This document shows, piece by piece, positions 20,901 through 32,900 of a stretch of 64,000 nucleotides of DNA; the stretch's first letter is position 1; every line of letters starts with the position of its first letter. The stretch lies in the NCBI GenBank assembly GCA_036245805.1, contig BTRK01000005.1, forward strand, positions 31,725,469 to 31,789,468. The letters run 5' to 3'. Position numbers and translations under genes: made by a program. Source of the stretch: Pristionchus mayeri. Taxonomy: Eukaryota > Nematoda > Chromadorea > Rhabditida > Neodiplogasteridae. The notes below the pieces were generated by a model. The model saw only the letters and a list, made by a program, of their open reading frames with translations. It made no database searches and was not told the origin of the DNA.

Positions 20901-23900
20901 CAGGTGGAATACCGTAATCTAAGTGAATCACAGAAAGACACAACGGACTGCAAATATTATTTGCCGGTTTAAACTACGGTCTTTGCAAGAAACCAATAAT
21001 TACGATAAAAATGACGATAAAGAACTTAATTAATTACTTATTTAATCGATTATCATTTACAGAATAAAAAGAGGGTGGGTTCTATTGCCATTCGATGGTC
21101 TCGCAATCTTGGGCGACGGTCCGAGATGATTCTCCGGGGGTGCTCGTCTCACAGGAAAAGCCAGCTTCTTCTCCGGAATCTTCTCGAATGGGAAAGGAAT
21201 GCCTTTCGTGATGTACTTGATTGCCTGCTCCAGCAGATTCTTCGACTCTCTCTTCGTAGTCAGGAAGAGATTGATGAACGGCGTTGTTTTCCACAGGTGA
21301 CCAGAAATGTCCGTCAACAGTACGAGATTGGGAGGAGTTCCCTCGCTTCTCCACGAAGTCAAGAACTGCTGATGGGTCTTCGCGAGTTCCAGCTCGAAGT
21401 CGGTGGGAGTGACGGGCAGCACAGCGGCAGAGAGATAGCAGGTGAGTGAGTAGTTCTTCGTTAGGTCCAGCAGATAAGCTCTCAACTTCTCCGTGCTTCC
21501 AATGCTCGACTTTCTTGCTAGCATTATCCAGAGGGACTTTGGGAAACTGTCAGACACCTCCATCTCCTGGAGTATCTTCTTCATCTCATCTTCATCCTTG
21601 TAGTTCACTCCGACTACTTCATCCCACTCTCCTCTCAACGTAGGAAATGGTCGATCTTCCGGGATCAGGACTATGCACTCCGTGCGATGCTTCTTCTCTC
21701 CTCCGATCAATAGAGCCTCGTTGATCGCATTGGATACACTCTTGTCCTCTCCCTCCATGGTCACTCCAGTACCAGACACGTGTTCGACCTCGGCAAGTAC
21801 GTGCTGGCACATCCCATCTTGGTATGCCTTTTTGAGAGCGCTCGTGCCAACTTCCTTCTTGCGCGCTCTGTCCTTCATATTCGTATGGGCACTGAGTCTC
21901 GTGAGGGTCTTCCATTCGGATTCCAGGTCGTAGAGGGCTCCTAATTCCCTAAGACTATCAAAGTGGAGGGCCGTCACCACGGATCCCATTCGGCGTTGGA
22001 TCTTCTCTGGTACGACGTCTCCCACCCGTCTTCTGCCGCATTCCTTGCATTTGAAGTCGGGGTGCATCGGATGTCCAGGCAGCACCGTCGTCCTGAAAGA
22101 TGACACATTCACCTCTTCAGTTTCCTCATCTTTCACTATCAATCCCACCATCCTTTCTTCTATTGATTCCTCATCATTCTCCCTTCCTCTAGGGACCAAT
22201 CTTACTCTATCCCACTGCACAGTTCGTCTATCCTGGTCTTGGTCATGGTCAATCCCATCGACTATTCTCACTACTGTTACAGTGGTATTACTTGTACCCA
22301 CTACTCTGAATGGGCCATCGTATTGATACATCATCTTTTTGATATCGCCCGATTTCGCTTCCACTCTAATATACACTCGATCGCCTATCTCTGGTTTGAT
22401 CAGCATGTTGTTCTTATGCTTCGCATCATATCTATCCTTCATCTTCCTTCTCTCATTCTCTAATCTTGCAGCCACAATAGCACGCATCTTTTCAGTCATC
22501 CAACTCATTCTTCTCTTATAGTCATCAATGTCCAGGTCAACAGTGTAGGCAGGATTTTCCTGCGGTATCTCAGACATTGGAAGAGGATCGTCACGACCAT
22601 GCAACAGGAAAAACGGAGACTCTCCTGTCACACTATGAGGACTAGCGTTGTACGCATAGAGTGCATACGGTAATGCCTCTTCCCATTGATCGTCCCTCAT
22701 CTTGATCCTTCTCATTATTTCCTCAATCGTCCGGTTGAACCTCTCCGTCAAACCATTTGCACGACTATGATACGGTAAAGTCAATCTTCTCTCGATTTTG
22801 AATCTCGTAGCAATCTCATACATGATCTTATTCACGAACTCGGTGCCATTATCAGAGACAAGAGTGCGTGGTGTCCTTCCTCCTAACAACAACCATTTCT
22901 CCATGAACACCTTCGCTACCGTCTCTGCCTTCTTATCCTTAATGGCGTACGCTCCAGCAAATTTAGTAAACTGATCGATCACAGTCATTATATACTTTCC
23001 ACCTCCAACTCCACGTCCCATATCGATCAAATCGATTCCCACTACATCCATCGGTCCATTCGCGACTATTGGTTGAAGACCGGGTATCATCCTCTTAGCT
23101 GCATTGGCCAGTAAGCATCTATCGCATTTCTTCAGCACCTTCTGCACATCCTTAGCCATCGATCCCCAGAAAACTTCATTCAACAATTTCTGCACCAGCT
23201 TCCTCGTGCCAAGATGTCCAGATAGAGGTGAGTCATGAATTTCTCGTATGTATTTCCTCTCTTCGTCCTTCCGGGATATACAACTTTCTCTCGTGATCAT
23301 TTCCCAACAGATACAATATGCCTCTATGCACCACCCAGTCAGCCAACGATGTTCTCTTGGTGCTATCAGGGATAACCACTTTTGTATCCGGAGAAACCTT
23401 ATTTTCAATCATCTTAATCATCGATAGCACCCATTCATCTTTTCTCTGGTCTGCTATCCATTGCTTGATATTCATCTCTTCCTCATTCTCCTCTCTGTAT
23501 TTCCTTCTCGTTTCCTCATCTCCTCTGATATCCTGAGTTTGGGGAGTACGGGATAACGTTTTACTGCGAGTGATTGCATTAGCCACTACTCCGACATCAT
23601 CACTCATTCCATTATTCTCTCCTGGAAGCTCTTTCCTCGGGTTCCTACTCAGAGCATCAGCGACCACATTAGACTTTCCCTTAATGTGTTCAATATCCAA
23701 CTTGTACTCTTGCAGCTCGTTGGCATATCTCAGTAATCGCGAAGCGACATGCTTCCGTTTGAGGAGTGTAACAAGTGGTGAGTGATCAGTTCGAACCACC
23801 GTTCTTGTCCCGTACAGCATATGCTTCCATCTGATGACAGATTCATACACCGCAAGTGCCTCTGCATCCACTACAGTGTACGTCTTCTCACACTCTCTCA

Positions 23901-26900
23901 TTCCACGTGAAAAAAACGCAATTGGTCTCTCTAGTCCATCTAGTCCCTTCTGACTAAGCATTGCTCCTATTCCCTCTCCACTCGCATCCGTTGTTAGAAT
24001 AAATGGTCGAGAACCCTGCTTAGCTCCTTCGTAATCAGGTTGTGTGAGTACGGGTGCTGAACAAATCTTGTTTTTCAACAACTCGAAGGCTTCCTTCGCC
24101 TCTTTAGTCCACAACAATCTCCTTCCACTCCCTACATCCATTCTGCAGAGTGGTTGAGTGATCTGAGCGTATCCGTGTACGAATCTTCGAAGATAACCAG
24201 CGAGTCCCAGAAACTGTTGTAGCTGAGATTTGGTCTCGGGCATCTTGTAATCTTTAATGGCCAGCACCTTCTTCTCATCTACATGCACTCCATTACTATT
24301 CAGCTTGTGACCCAAGTATTCGATCTCTCTCACCATTACTTGGCACTTCTTCATGTTGAGAAGCAGTCCCTTCTCTATCAGTTTGTCTAGAACTCGGATA
24401 ACAACTCTCTCGTGCTCCTCCTCAGTCTCGGTAGCAATCAAAACATCATCGATATAACAGTGAACAACTCTGTCTTTCCCTTCCTTAGCCAACTCATCCT
24501 TAAGCACCTGGCTCATCGCTCTCTGAAATATAGCCGGGCTAATGTTGAGACCAAACGGAAGGACCGTAAACTCATAGAGCTCTCCCATAACAGCGAATGA
24601 AGTGACTTGAGCACTCTGATCATTCAATGGCAGTTGCCAGAAACCCGATGCAAGATCCATCACAGTGAAGTACTTCTTCCCTTGTAACGACTGCAGAATC
24701 GTCTCAATGGGAGGGGAAAAGCATCCTCTCTCACGACTTCGTTTACTCTACGGAAGTCAATACAGATTCGGATCGATCCATCCTTCTTCTTGACTAATAC
24801 AACTGGGGATAACCATGGGGAATTTGAACGTTTGATAACCCCTTGCGAGATCATCTTGTCCAACAGTTTCCTTAGAGCAGGCTTGAGCATGAACGGAACT
24901 GCTCGCTCCTTCTGTCTGATGGGTCTCGTTCCTTCTTCCAATCTAATATCGCAAGCTATTCCCTTCAATCTTCCTAAATCGCTCTCTCCCACAGCGAAAA
25001 CTCTGGATCGAGACCTGATTATCTCTTCCATCCGACCACTCAATTTTCCATCACGGCACTTCTCTAAATTCTCCTTAATCTCTGCCCATCTCTGATCATC
25101 TCCTTCCACTATCTGGCATTGATTCACTTTAAAGGAACCATCCTCCTTGGCTATGTTCTCCTCATCTTTCTCTTGAGACACTTTTGACCACCTTCCAATC
25201 ACATCATATCTCTCGTAAACACGATCAACCTTACTGTCATTCCAGACAGGCACGCGTACAAAGGCAGCATCGTCATTGATCTCATCCACTATATCATCTC
25301 TATCCGCAATCAATACTTTCTTCCCTTCGCCTCTTCGACCACCACTCACAACAATCGTTCCCACTTCTCCTGGAGCGATGTACGCTGTTCGTAATACAAC
25401 GGCATTGTCTGGACTAATCACTTCCTTCTGATCATCTGCTTTCAATCTAAGTTCCAATCCCATCGCTTCCAATGCACTATTACCCAGCAGAATTGTCGGC
25501 ACTTCCTTCTCAGCCACAACGAATCCCACTTTGCATTTCTTTCCTACATTCATCTCAACATCCACTACTACCTTCCCGATAGTTCTAATCGATTGCTCTT
25601 GAGCATCAGTGAGTTTATCCGAAAACTCTTCCTTTATTGTCACTCCATCCATCAGATCGACCGTTCGCTTGTCAATCAAATTCGCATCCGCTCCAGTATC
25701 AAGACACGCAGTGACTTTCAGTCCACCGATCGTTCCCTCTACCGGTCGAGATTTCTTGAAGAAGAACACTTCTTCTTCATCGGTACCGGATAATACACTC
25801 TCACATTTCTCATCAGTTATCTCATCAGTCTGCTGAGGCAGCTCGCCCTCAACTGAGTCTCTCTCATTACCACTCATCTGATTCTCATCGCATTCCTCTC
25901 TCTCATCGCCAACACTATCCTCAACATCGCACCTCAACGCCAGCATCTTAGCACCTGCTTGGTATTGGCCATTACCGCCACTATATCCTCGTCCACCCTT
26001 ATATCCTCCTCTGAAACCTCCTCTTCCTACACCAGGATTCCCCTGAACCGGCGCGTTCCCTGGCTGCATGATTGGTGTGAAACTCTGAGCAGGTGCTGCT
26101 TGCTGCTGTGCATTGCTATCTTGCGTTGCCTGCACACTCTGCTGTCCATTCGCAGTAACATTTGCTCTCATTCCTCCAGGTGGTCTTAGTCTCGATGGAC
26201 ACACTGCAATCTTATGTCCAAATCCATCGCATGAAAGACATTTGTACTCCATGTCCTTCGCAGTTGCATCTCGTGATGGGCACACACTCTGCACATGTCT
26301 GTATCCACCACAGATGTGGCATGTGTAAGCTCTCCTCTCATATCTACCTCCATTAGAACCTCCTCTACTACCACTATTGAATCTATTGTGAGAAGGGGTA
26401 ACTCCATTTCCATATCTATTTCCATCTCCTGATCCTTCCAGTCTCTGCATATACTCCCTCAATTTCAGATGCGCCTTCATCTTCTGATACGTTTCTCCTT
26501 CCATCAACAATCAATGCAGCTCCGTGCTCTCATTCGTCTTCTCATACAAATGTAGCAGCTGATTTTTCATGGCTCTTTCTTGGCTCGGCCCGTCATGTAC
26601 TTTCGAAACCAGAAACTCCAGCTCATCGCACACTGCATCCACCCTTCTACCATTCCTAGCCTGATTTCTCCACTGCCGATCGTAATCTCTCAACTCGAAC
26701 AGAGAACCACCCGTCAATCTATCGTGCAACCATACGAGACAATCTCTCACAGTCTTCCTACTGGACTTGTACTCTTCTGGGAGTCCCTTATATTCCGTTC
26801 TAGCCTTGCCTTCCAGATACTCACTCAACAGCTGCTTAGCGATAGCATCACCTCTGTACTCATGGCGCAATAGAAAACCATCTCTCCACACAATCCAGTT

Positions 26901-29900
26901 CTCTCTTGATCCACTATACTTAGCTAGCGTAGGCAGAGAATCATGTCCCATCATCATCCTATCACCACTATCACGCATCAGGGGGGCCATATCAACATTG
27001 TTCCCACTCAATCCATTTCCCATCCATTCTCCACTCTGCACACCTGTTCGCTCCGTCGTAGCCCTCGGTGACTCCCTGGCGTGCAGCTGCGACGTCATCT
27101 CCGCGATACGCTCGGAGGAGTTCCCTCTCTCTGATCTGGCGGTATTCCTCATCCGTGTCATCTCCTGCAACTGGTTGGTTGCACTGGCATATCCCTGAGA
27201 TACTGTATGCTGATGTGACTCACTTTCCTTCCTGACTCGGACAGTCTCTTTCAGACCCTTGATTTCGGCTTTGATACTGTTGTTCTCGGCCAGTGCCTTG
27301 TCGCGGCAATCGTAGGCAATAACCACATCTTTTTCCAACTCCTCGATCTTGGTAACCAGCTCGTCTTGTTTGGCCGCCGACCACTGAATATTGTCAATTA
27401 TTTGCTGTTCATCCTCTGCTCCCACTTCAGCCTCTGAGCAATCATTTCTGAATGGTTTTTCTCATCGGCTTTCAGCTTATTATGCGCAGCTACTCCATCT
27501 ACTATCCTTTCTACTTCCATCATCTCACAAGCTAGTTTCATCAGTTCAACCAGTTCTGCATGGTCTTTCACCAATTTATCATGCGCACTCCTATCCACAA
27601 TATCCACATCTCCACCAATCATCCCTTCTAACAGAGCCAGGTCTTCCTCGATAACCTTCTCCTCCCTTTCGAAAATCTTTCTCACATCCTGCTTTCCTTT
27701 CTGTCCACTCGATCTATTCTCTTCCCGCAAAAGCAATTCCTCTTTCACACTCTCGATTCGGTCTCTCACTCTCGTCACGATCACTTTAGGCTCCATACTA
27801 TTTTCTTTTTCAGCCTTTTTCGCCCTCGTCTGGCGACTATTACTGACCATTTTCATTTCTGCTCCCTTGAGTACTGCACGCGCTCCGCCATCTTGTACGA
27901 GACCGGGAACTTCCTCCACGGTTTTTCCGTCACCGTCGACCATTTCGATGTCCTCTTTCGCCTTTCCTCCTTTCCCATCACCGAGGAGCGCATCCTCATC
28001 CAGCTGGGAGGGCGGAACGATCTTCTCGCCTTTCTCCCGCTCGAGCAGTTTCTCCTCTTCCAGACGACCGTTTGCTTCGGCCATTGTTTCTGCGATTATC
28101 AATTACTTGTCTATAATTTCCTGTCCGTTAAATTCGAATTACCGTGGTCGCCATGTACAAGATGCGCACCCCTGGCAACTTCTTCCAATAAACTGCTCAG
28201 TCACCCGTTTCAGTCACTAACTACTTATGCCACGTCACACTAAGGCAACTCGACAGTTTTCGTCAGCTGGAGTCTCACCGCTTGCAATCAGTAATCCTCC
28301 TCTTCGACGGCGGCAACTCTGCAGTCTTCCGGACGACGCTGGGATGGCCTCCTGCCTGTTCGAGCTTGGACTGCAATTCAAAAATTGGCGATAGGCTCCC
28401 GCGCACAGGAGCAAATCTCAGTTCACAAGCTCACTTTCTGCCACGCACTTAGAAGGGCAGAAAGTTTGCACAATGCAAATCACACGCACTTAGAAGGTGA
28501 CTTGACGGACCGCACTCAGAAGGTCCGATTTTAACGCCAACGGAACAAGAAAGAAATAGACGATTCAAGATAACTCTGTGGCTCCAAACCACTTCGGAAA
28601 TTCGAGAATGCAAGCAATTGAATTAATCGGAACAAACTTTATAAAGCCGTAGCTAAACGCACAAAAACAACTGATAAAAAACGAACTCCAAGAGAACGAG
28701 AGAGCGAAGTAAACAAAAACAACTTTGACAGGTGGAATACCGTAATCTAAGTGAATCACAGAAAGACACAACGGACTGCAAATATTATTTGCCGGTTTAA
28801 ACTACGGTCTTTGCAAGAAACCAATAATTACGATAAAAAATGACGATAAAGAACTTAATTAATTACTTATTTAATCGATTATCATTTACAGAATAAAAAG
28901 AGGGTGGGTTCTGGTGGCGTGCCCTCTTCATCTCGAAATTTGTTTTCTAGATAGTACTAGGATGGGTCTCAACACTCAGAAAGTTTGGCCGATATGGAAA
29001 AATTCTCTAGAGAAATATATTTTTTGGAAAAAGTGGACTGCGATTGCGTCATCACTACGCAATAGGGCGAAATTTGCATAAGTTTGCAATAAGCGTATCT
29101 TATTCCCCATTGAATTTGCTACAATCAATCAATCAATCAGTTTATCATATCAGGCAGTTTGCTCAGATGAGGATTTGTCTATATTCTGCATAGGTTGCAC
29201 TCCACCAATGTGCGCCAATGGCTCGGCTAAGGTCGTCTCTCCAGCGTACGCGTGGCTTCCCAGGGGGGCGGCTCCTGTTGTAGGGTGTCCAGACTGTAGT
29301 AGCGCGACTCCACTGCTCCAGATTCATTTGCCTAATTTTGAGTGCCCACCGTGCTTTCCGTTTCAATCCCTCCTCGACCCAGTCTCTTAGCTTGGTGATT
29401 CCACGAACTCGCTCATTCTTCCAACGATCTCTGATCGTAACTCCCAACATCCTCCGTTCCATATTTCGTTGAGTAACACGCAGTCGTTCCTTCTCACTCG
29501 ATCGTAATGCCCAGACTTCGCATCCGTAGAGTACTGTACTTGTGATGCAGCTTTCAAAGAGCCGTCGCCTGATCTTCATGGGTAAAAGGCGTGACGATAG
29601 AAGATGGGACAGCTTACTCCATGCGTACCAGCCCAGTCCAATCCGATGTTCAATTTCGTCGGAGTGATCTAGGGGAAGACTGATTCGCCCTCCTAGATAT
29701 GTGGCTCTTTCGACAAATTCGAACCGTAGATTGTCAATAGTGATTGGATTCCTGGTAGAGGTGCAGGAGGTGAGTAGATTGGTCTTTGCTGCATTGATTT
29801 CGAGACCAACTCTTCTGCAAGCGCTCATCAACTTCTTCAACATTTTCTCCAATTCGGGTCGCGACTTCGCGATGAGAACTACATCGTCCGCGTACTCCAA

Positions 29901-32900
29901 ATGGCATAGATTCCTCCCATCTATTTGGATTCCATCCTTCTCCCAGTCAATCTTGTCCATCGCAGATCTTAGCACAGCGTTGAAAAGGCGAGGGGAGAGT
30001 GTATCCCCTTGGCGAACTCCTCTTCTCACGGTGACAGGGACGAGTTCTTCGTTTACTCGAATGAGTGTGGAAGAAGACTCGTAAAGACGACGCAGAAGGT
30101 GGACGAGGATGGGGTGGGCTCCGAAGAAGAAGAGGGCGTTCCAGCAAGCATTCCACTCAACGCAGTCGAAGGCCTTGCGGAAGTCGACAAACGCCAAGTA
30201 GATAGGGATACCGTACTCGTGGGCTCTTTCTGCTACCTGCTTTATCGCATGAAGGTTATCGAGGGTGCTGAATCCGCGACGAAAACCGGTTTGGGTCGTC
30301 GATTCATTCTCTTCCAACACTTGCTCGAATCTTCTCAAAATCACCCTTGTCATCGTCTTGAGAGTGACGGTGAGCAGCGAAATGGGGCGGAAATTGCCGA
30401 TGTTCATAGGATCTCCCTTCTTATGCAACAATGAAACGACTGCTTCCGTCAAATCGCTTGGAACTGCGTCTCCGGCAACCAGTCGATTGAGCAGATCAGC
30501 GATGTCTGGGGCCAAGTGATCTCTGGCGAGGAAGAGCATCTCAGGGAGAATCCCATCCGAACCAGGGGAATGGCCGCATTTCAGGAGAGACATCGCATGC
30601 CTGATTTCATCGGATTGGAAGGGTGGCAATGGGTCTAGAGCGGGAGGGGACACAGTGAGAGGAAGCTGCACTCCTGGCGTGTAGAGGTCCTCAAAGAAGG
30701 TCTTCACCGCTGTCTTGGTTGCTGCTTGAGAGAATGCACCAGAGACAGGATCGGGGACGAGAAGACGCTGCTTCGACGACTGAAGAGACAGCATGCACTT
30801 CACAATGCTCCTTCCCATCATCGCTGCTTGCCGTGCTTGTTCTTCCTTCCGTTTCCTGATATCCGCTATGAGACTCATTCGAGCAGCCTTGCATGCGATG
30901 GAATAGGCGACAGTTCCTTGCGAATTGGATTGCAATTGGTGACGTGTGGCAAGAAGGTTCTTTGTTGCGGTCGAGATCCAGGGTGGGGAATGGCGCTTCC
31001 TCCAACAGTTGACTGCCGCGGTCTCAGTGAAAGCCTTGATCTTGCTGTAGGCATCGGCGGCAGAATTGGGGCGACCAAGGGGCAGTGACGCAAGGAGGGA
31101 TGCGTTGGCAGTAAAAGCTACCCGATCAAAATCAAGCCGCTCTCTGCATCTTTTCTGCCTGACCTTGTCGGGGAGAGAGAGACATAGACGGACGAGGCGA
31201 TGATCCGAGTTGAACTCGAACCTTCCAACGACCCCGCAATTGACTACTCTCGCTGTGGTGGGCGCTGCAACGTAGTCAATTTGATGGAATGTTGAGCCGT
31301 TGGAGGAGCGCCAGGTCCAGATCCGTCCGAGCCGCCTCTTGGGGAACGTGTTCCATAGCCGCATCCTGTTCCTCACACAGACTTCAATGAAGGTCCGACC
31401 GCGTGGGTTCGGGGTCGAGGAGGCGAAATCACCGACATATATTTCATTGCCTGGTTCTCTCGCCACTCGACAGTTGAAGTCACCGACCAGGATGGGCATG
31501 TGGCCTCTTGGGGCACTCTTCAGGGCGGTCTCAATCTGGTCCATGAAGTCCTCGTACGCCTGGTCGTCGTAGGAAGAGGTTGGGGCGTAAGCGCAGACCA
31601 GAAAGAGCCGCAGGTCTGAGAGGGAGAGAGTGGCCAAGCGGGGGGAGAGACCATTGAACACGGCTCCGCGCGCAAGGTGCGGTCGGAGTAGGAAAGCCAC
31701 GCCATGGGAAGCAGTGGGCCCGCCAGAATGGAACACTACAGTGCCTGAAGACTGAAGGTTGAATGAAGCACAACCCACAATCCTAGACTCCTGCACTGCA
31801 AGCACGTCCCATTTGATCTTGTCGAGGGCGAGCTCCAACTCGGTCTGCTTGTCCTTGGTCGCGAGCGTCCTGGCATTGATGGTCCCGATGTAGAGATGGC
31901 GACTCATCAAGGTGGCGTACAACTCCCGCGTGCCAAACGCGTCTGGGAGAGGGAATCCGGGCGGGAGGAATCGGAGACGGAGAGACGAACTCGCACTCAA
32001 CCGCTCGCCACACACTTGAGAACCCAGAATGGAATTTGCTACGTACAGCTGAATTTTCAGAACGATATCTCACCGGGTTCGGAAATTACGGTAGAAAGAA
32101 AAAGTGCGCAAATACTTTCCGGCGATACTGTACTTTTTCGGTTCCCTTGTCATATATATTTATTATACGCAGCCATCGTGTAAGCATGGGATGTGCTCGG
32201 TCGCTCTCACTCTCAATGTGACTACTCTGCCCGTATGTGTTGTATATTCTATCATATTCAACTCGTCTTTTAAACGTTAAGTTATGTGGATCACCGCTGT
32301 TTTTGAGCAGATGATTCAGGGCAACCTTCGTGACCTTTGGGAACTGGACTCGGCAGTGACAGTATCAGTAATTTTGGACGGAATTCATAAGGAGAAATAT
32401 CGCGAATACGCTTGTGAGTTTTGTCTTCTAATTTTCTCATTAAATCTTGCTCACGTAACAATATGTATATTTTAGAAAATAATCGCTAATAAATGAGTAT
32501 TTCAGGTCGTCCCATCGTTCTGGCTCGTAAGAACAGTGGCCCTCCCTCCAAATTCCCTGTCGGAGAATGTCTGATGAATGCGAGTTTCTCCTTCTCGCAC
32601 TCTAAATCATTCCTTCTAATGCAAAAAAATGCAATCTAAGCTATCGTTTAGGTAGTCAAACGATTGGTGACTGAAACGTACACTTTGAGGGAGAATCGTT
32701 CGCCTTCAGAGGTATCTTAGAAGCAGTCAAATTTACAGTGAAATTGTGGATTAATTTAGATCGGCTCCTTCTTTCATATGTTGTACGAGCAGTTGGAGGA
32801 TCGCATGAGGACTATAACGGAGTGAGTTTTCAATTACACGCTTGCACAAATATTTCCAAGCTGAGGCATTTGGAGAAATTTCTACAATTTTCCAGACCCA

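Larger units (their letters stand above)
20326..28912 (-). mobile_element. Ty3/gypsy LTR retrotransposon
   Basis: Complete element on the minus strand: LTRs of 759 and 758 bp, a tRNA primer site next to the 5' LTR, gag, then protease-reverse transcriptase-RNase H-integrase, the order of Ty3/gypsy elements. The LTRs differ by only one A that I could see. The gag-pol frame is broken four times (frameshifts near 27.41, 24.70 and 23.28 kb; a TGA at about 26511). I could not find a target-site duplication (flanks ATCTC and GGTGG). It is inserted in the Tc1-like element 19743-32132. Confidence 0.9.
19743..32132. mobile_element. Tc1-like TIR element, split by two retrotransposons
   Basis: The ends are inverted: TACAGTATCGCCGGAAAGTA at 19743 and its complement ending at 32132, with the TA that Tc1/mariner elements duplicate. 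Inner arm sequence (about 19835-19907, GTAGCAAATTCAATGGGGAA...) reappears inverted at 29045-29122. Removing the LTR retrotransposon (20326-28912) and the LINE (29123-32031) leaves about 0.9 kb of non-coding fold-back DNA. The same end sequence bounds 41001-42442. It sits in the intron between the exons ending 19572 and starting 32173. Confidence 0.8.

Noticed and set aside
26186..26425. Minus-strand frame rich in Met and Glu
   Set aside because: Shadow of the gypsy zinc-knuckle region in another frame.
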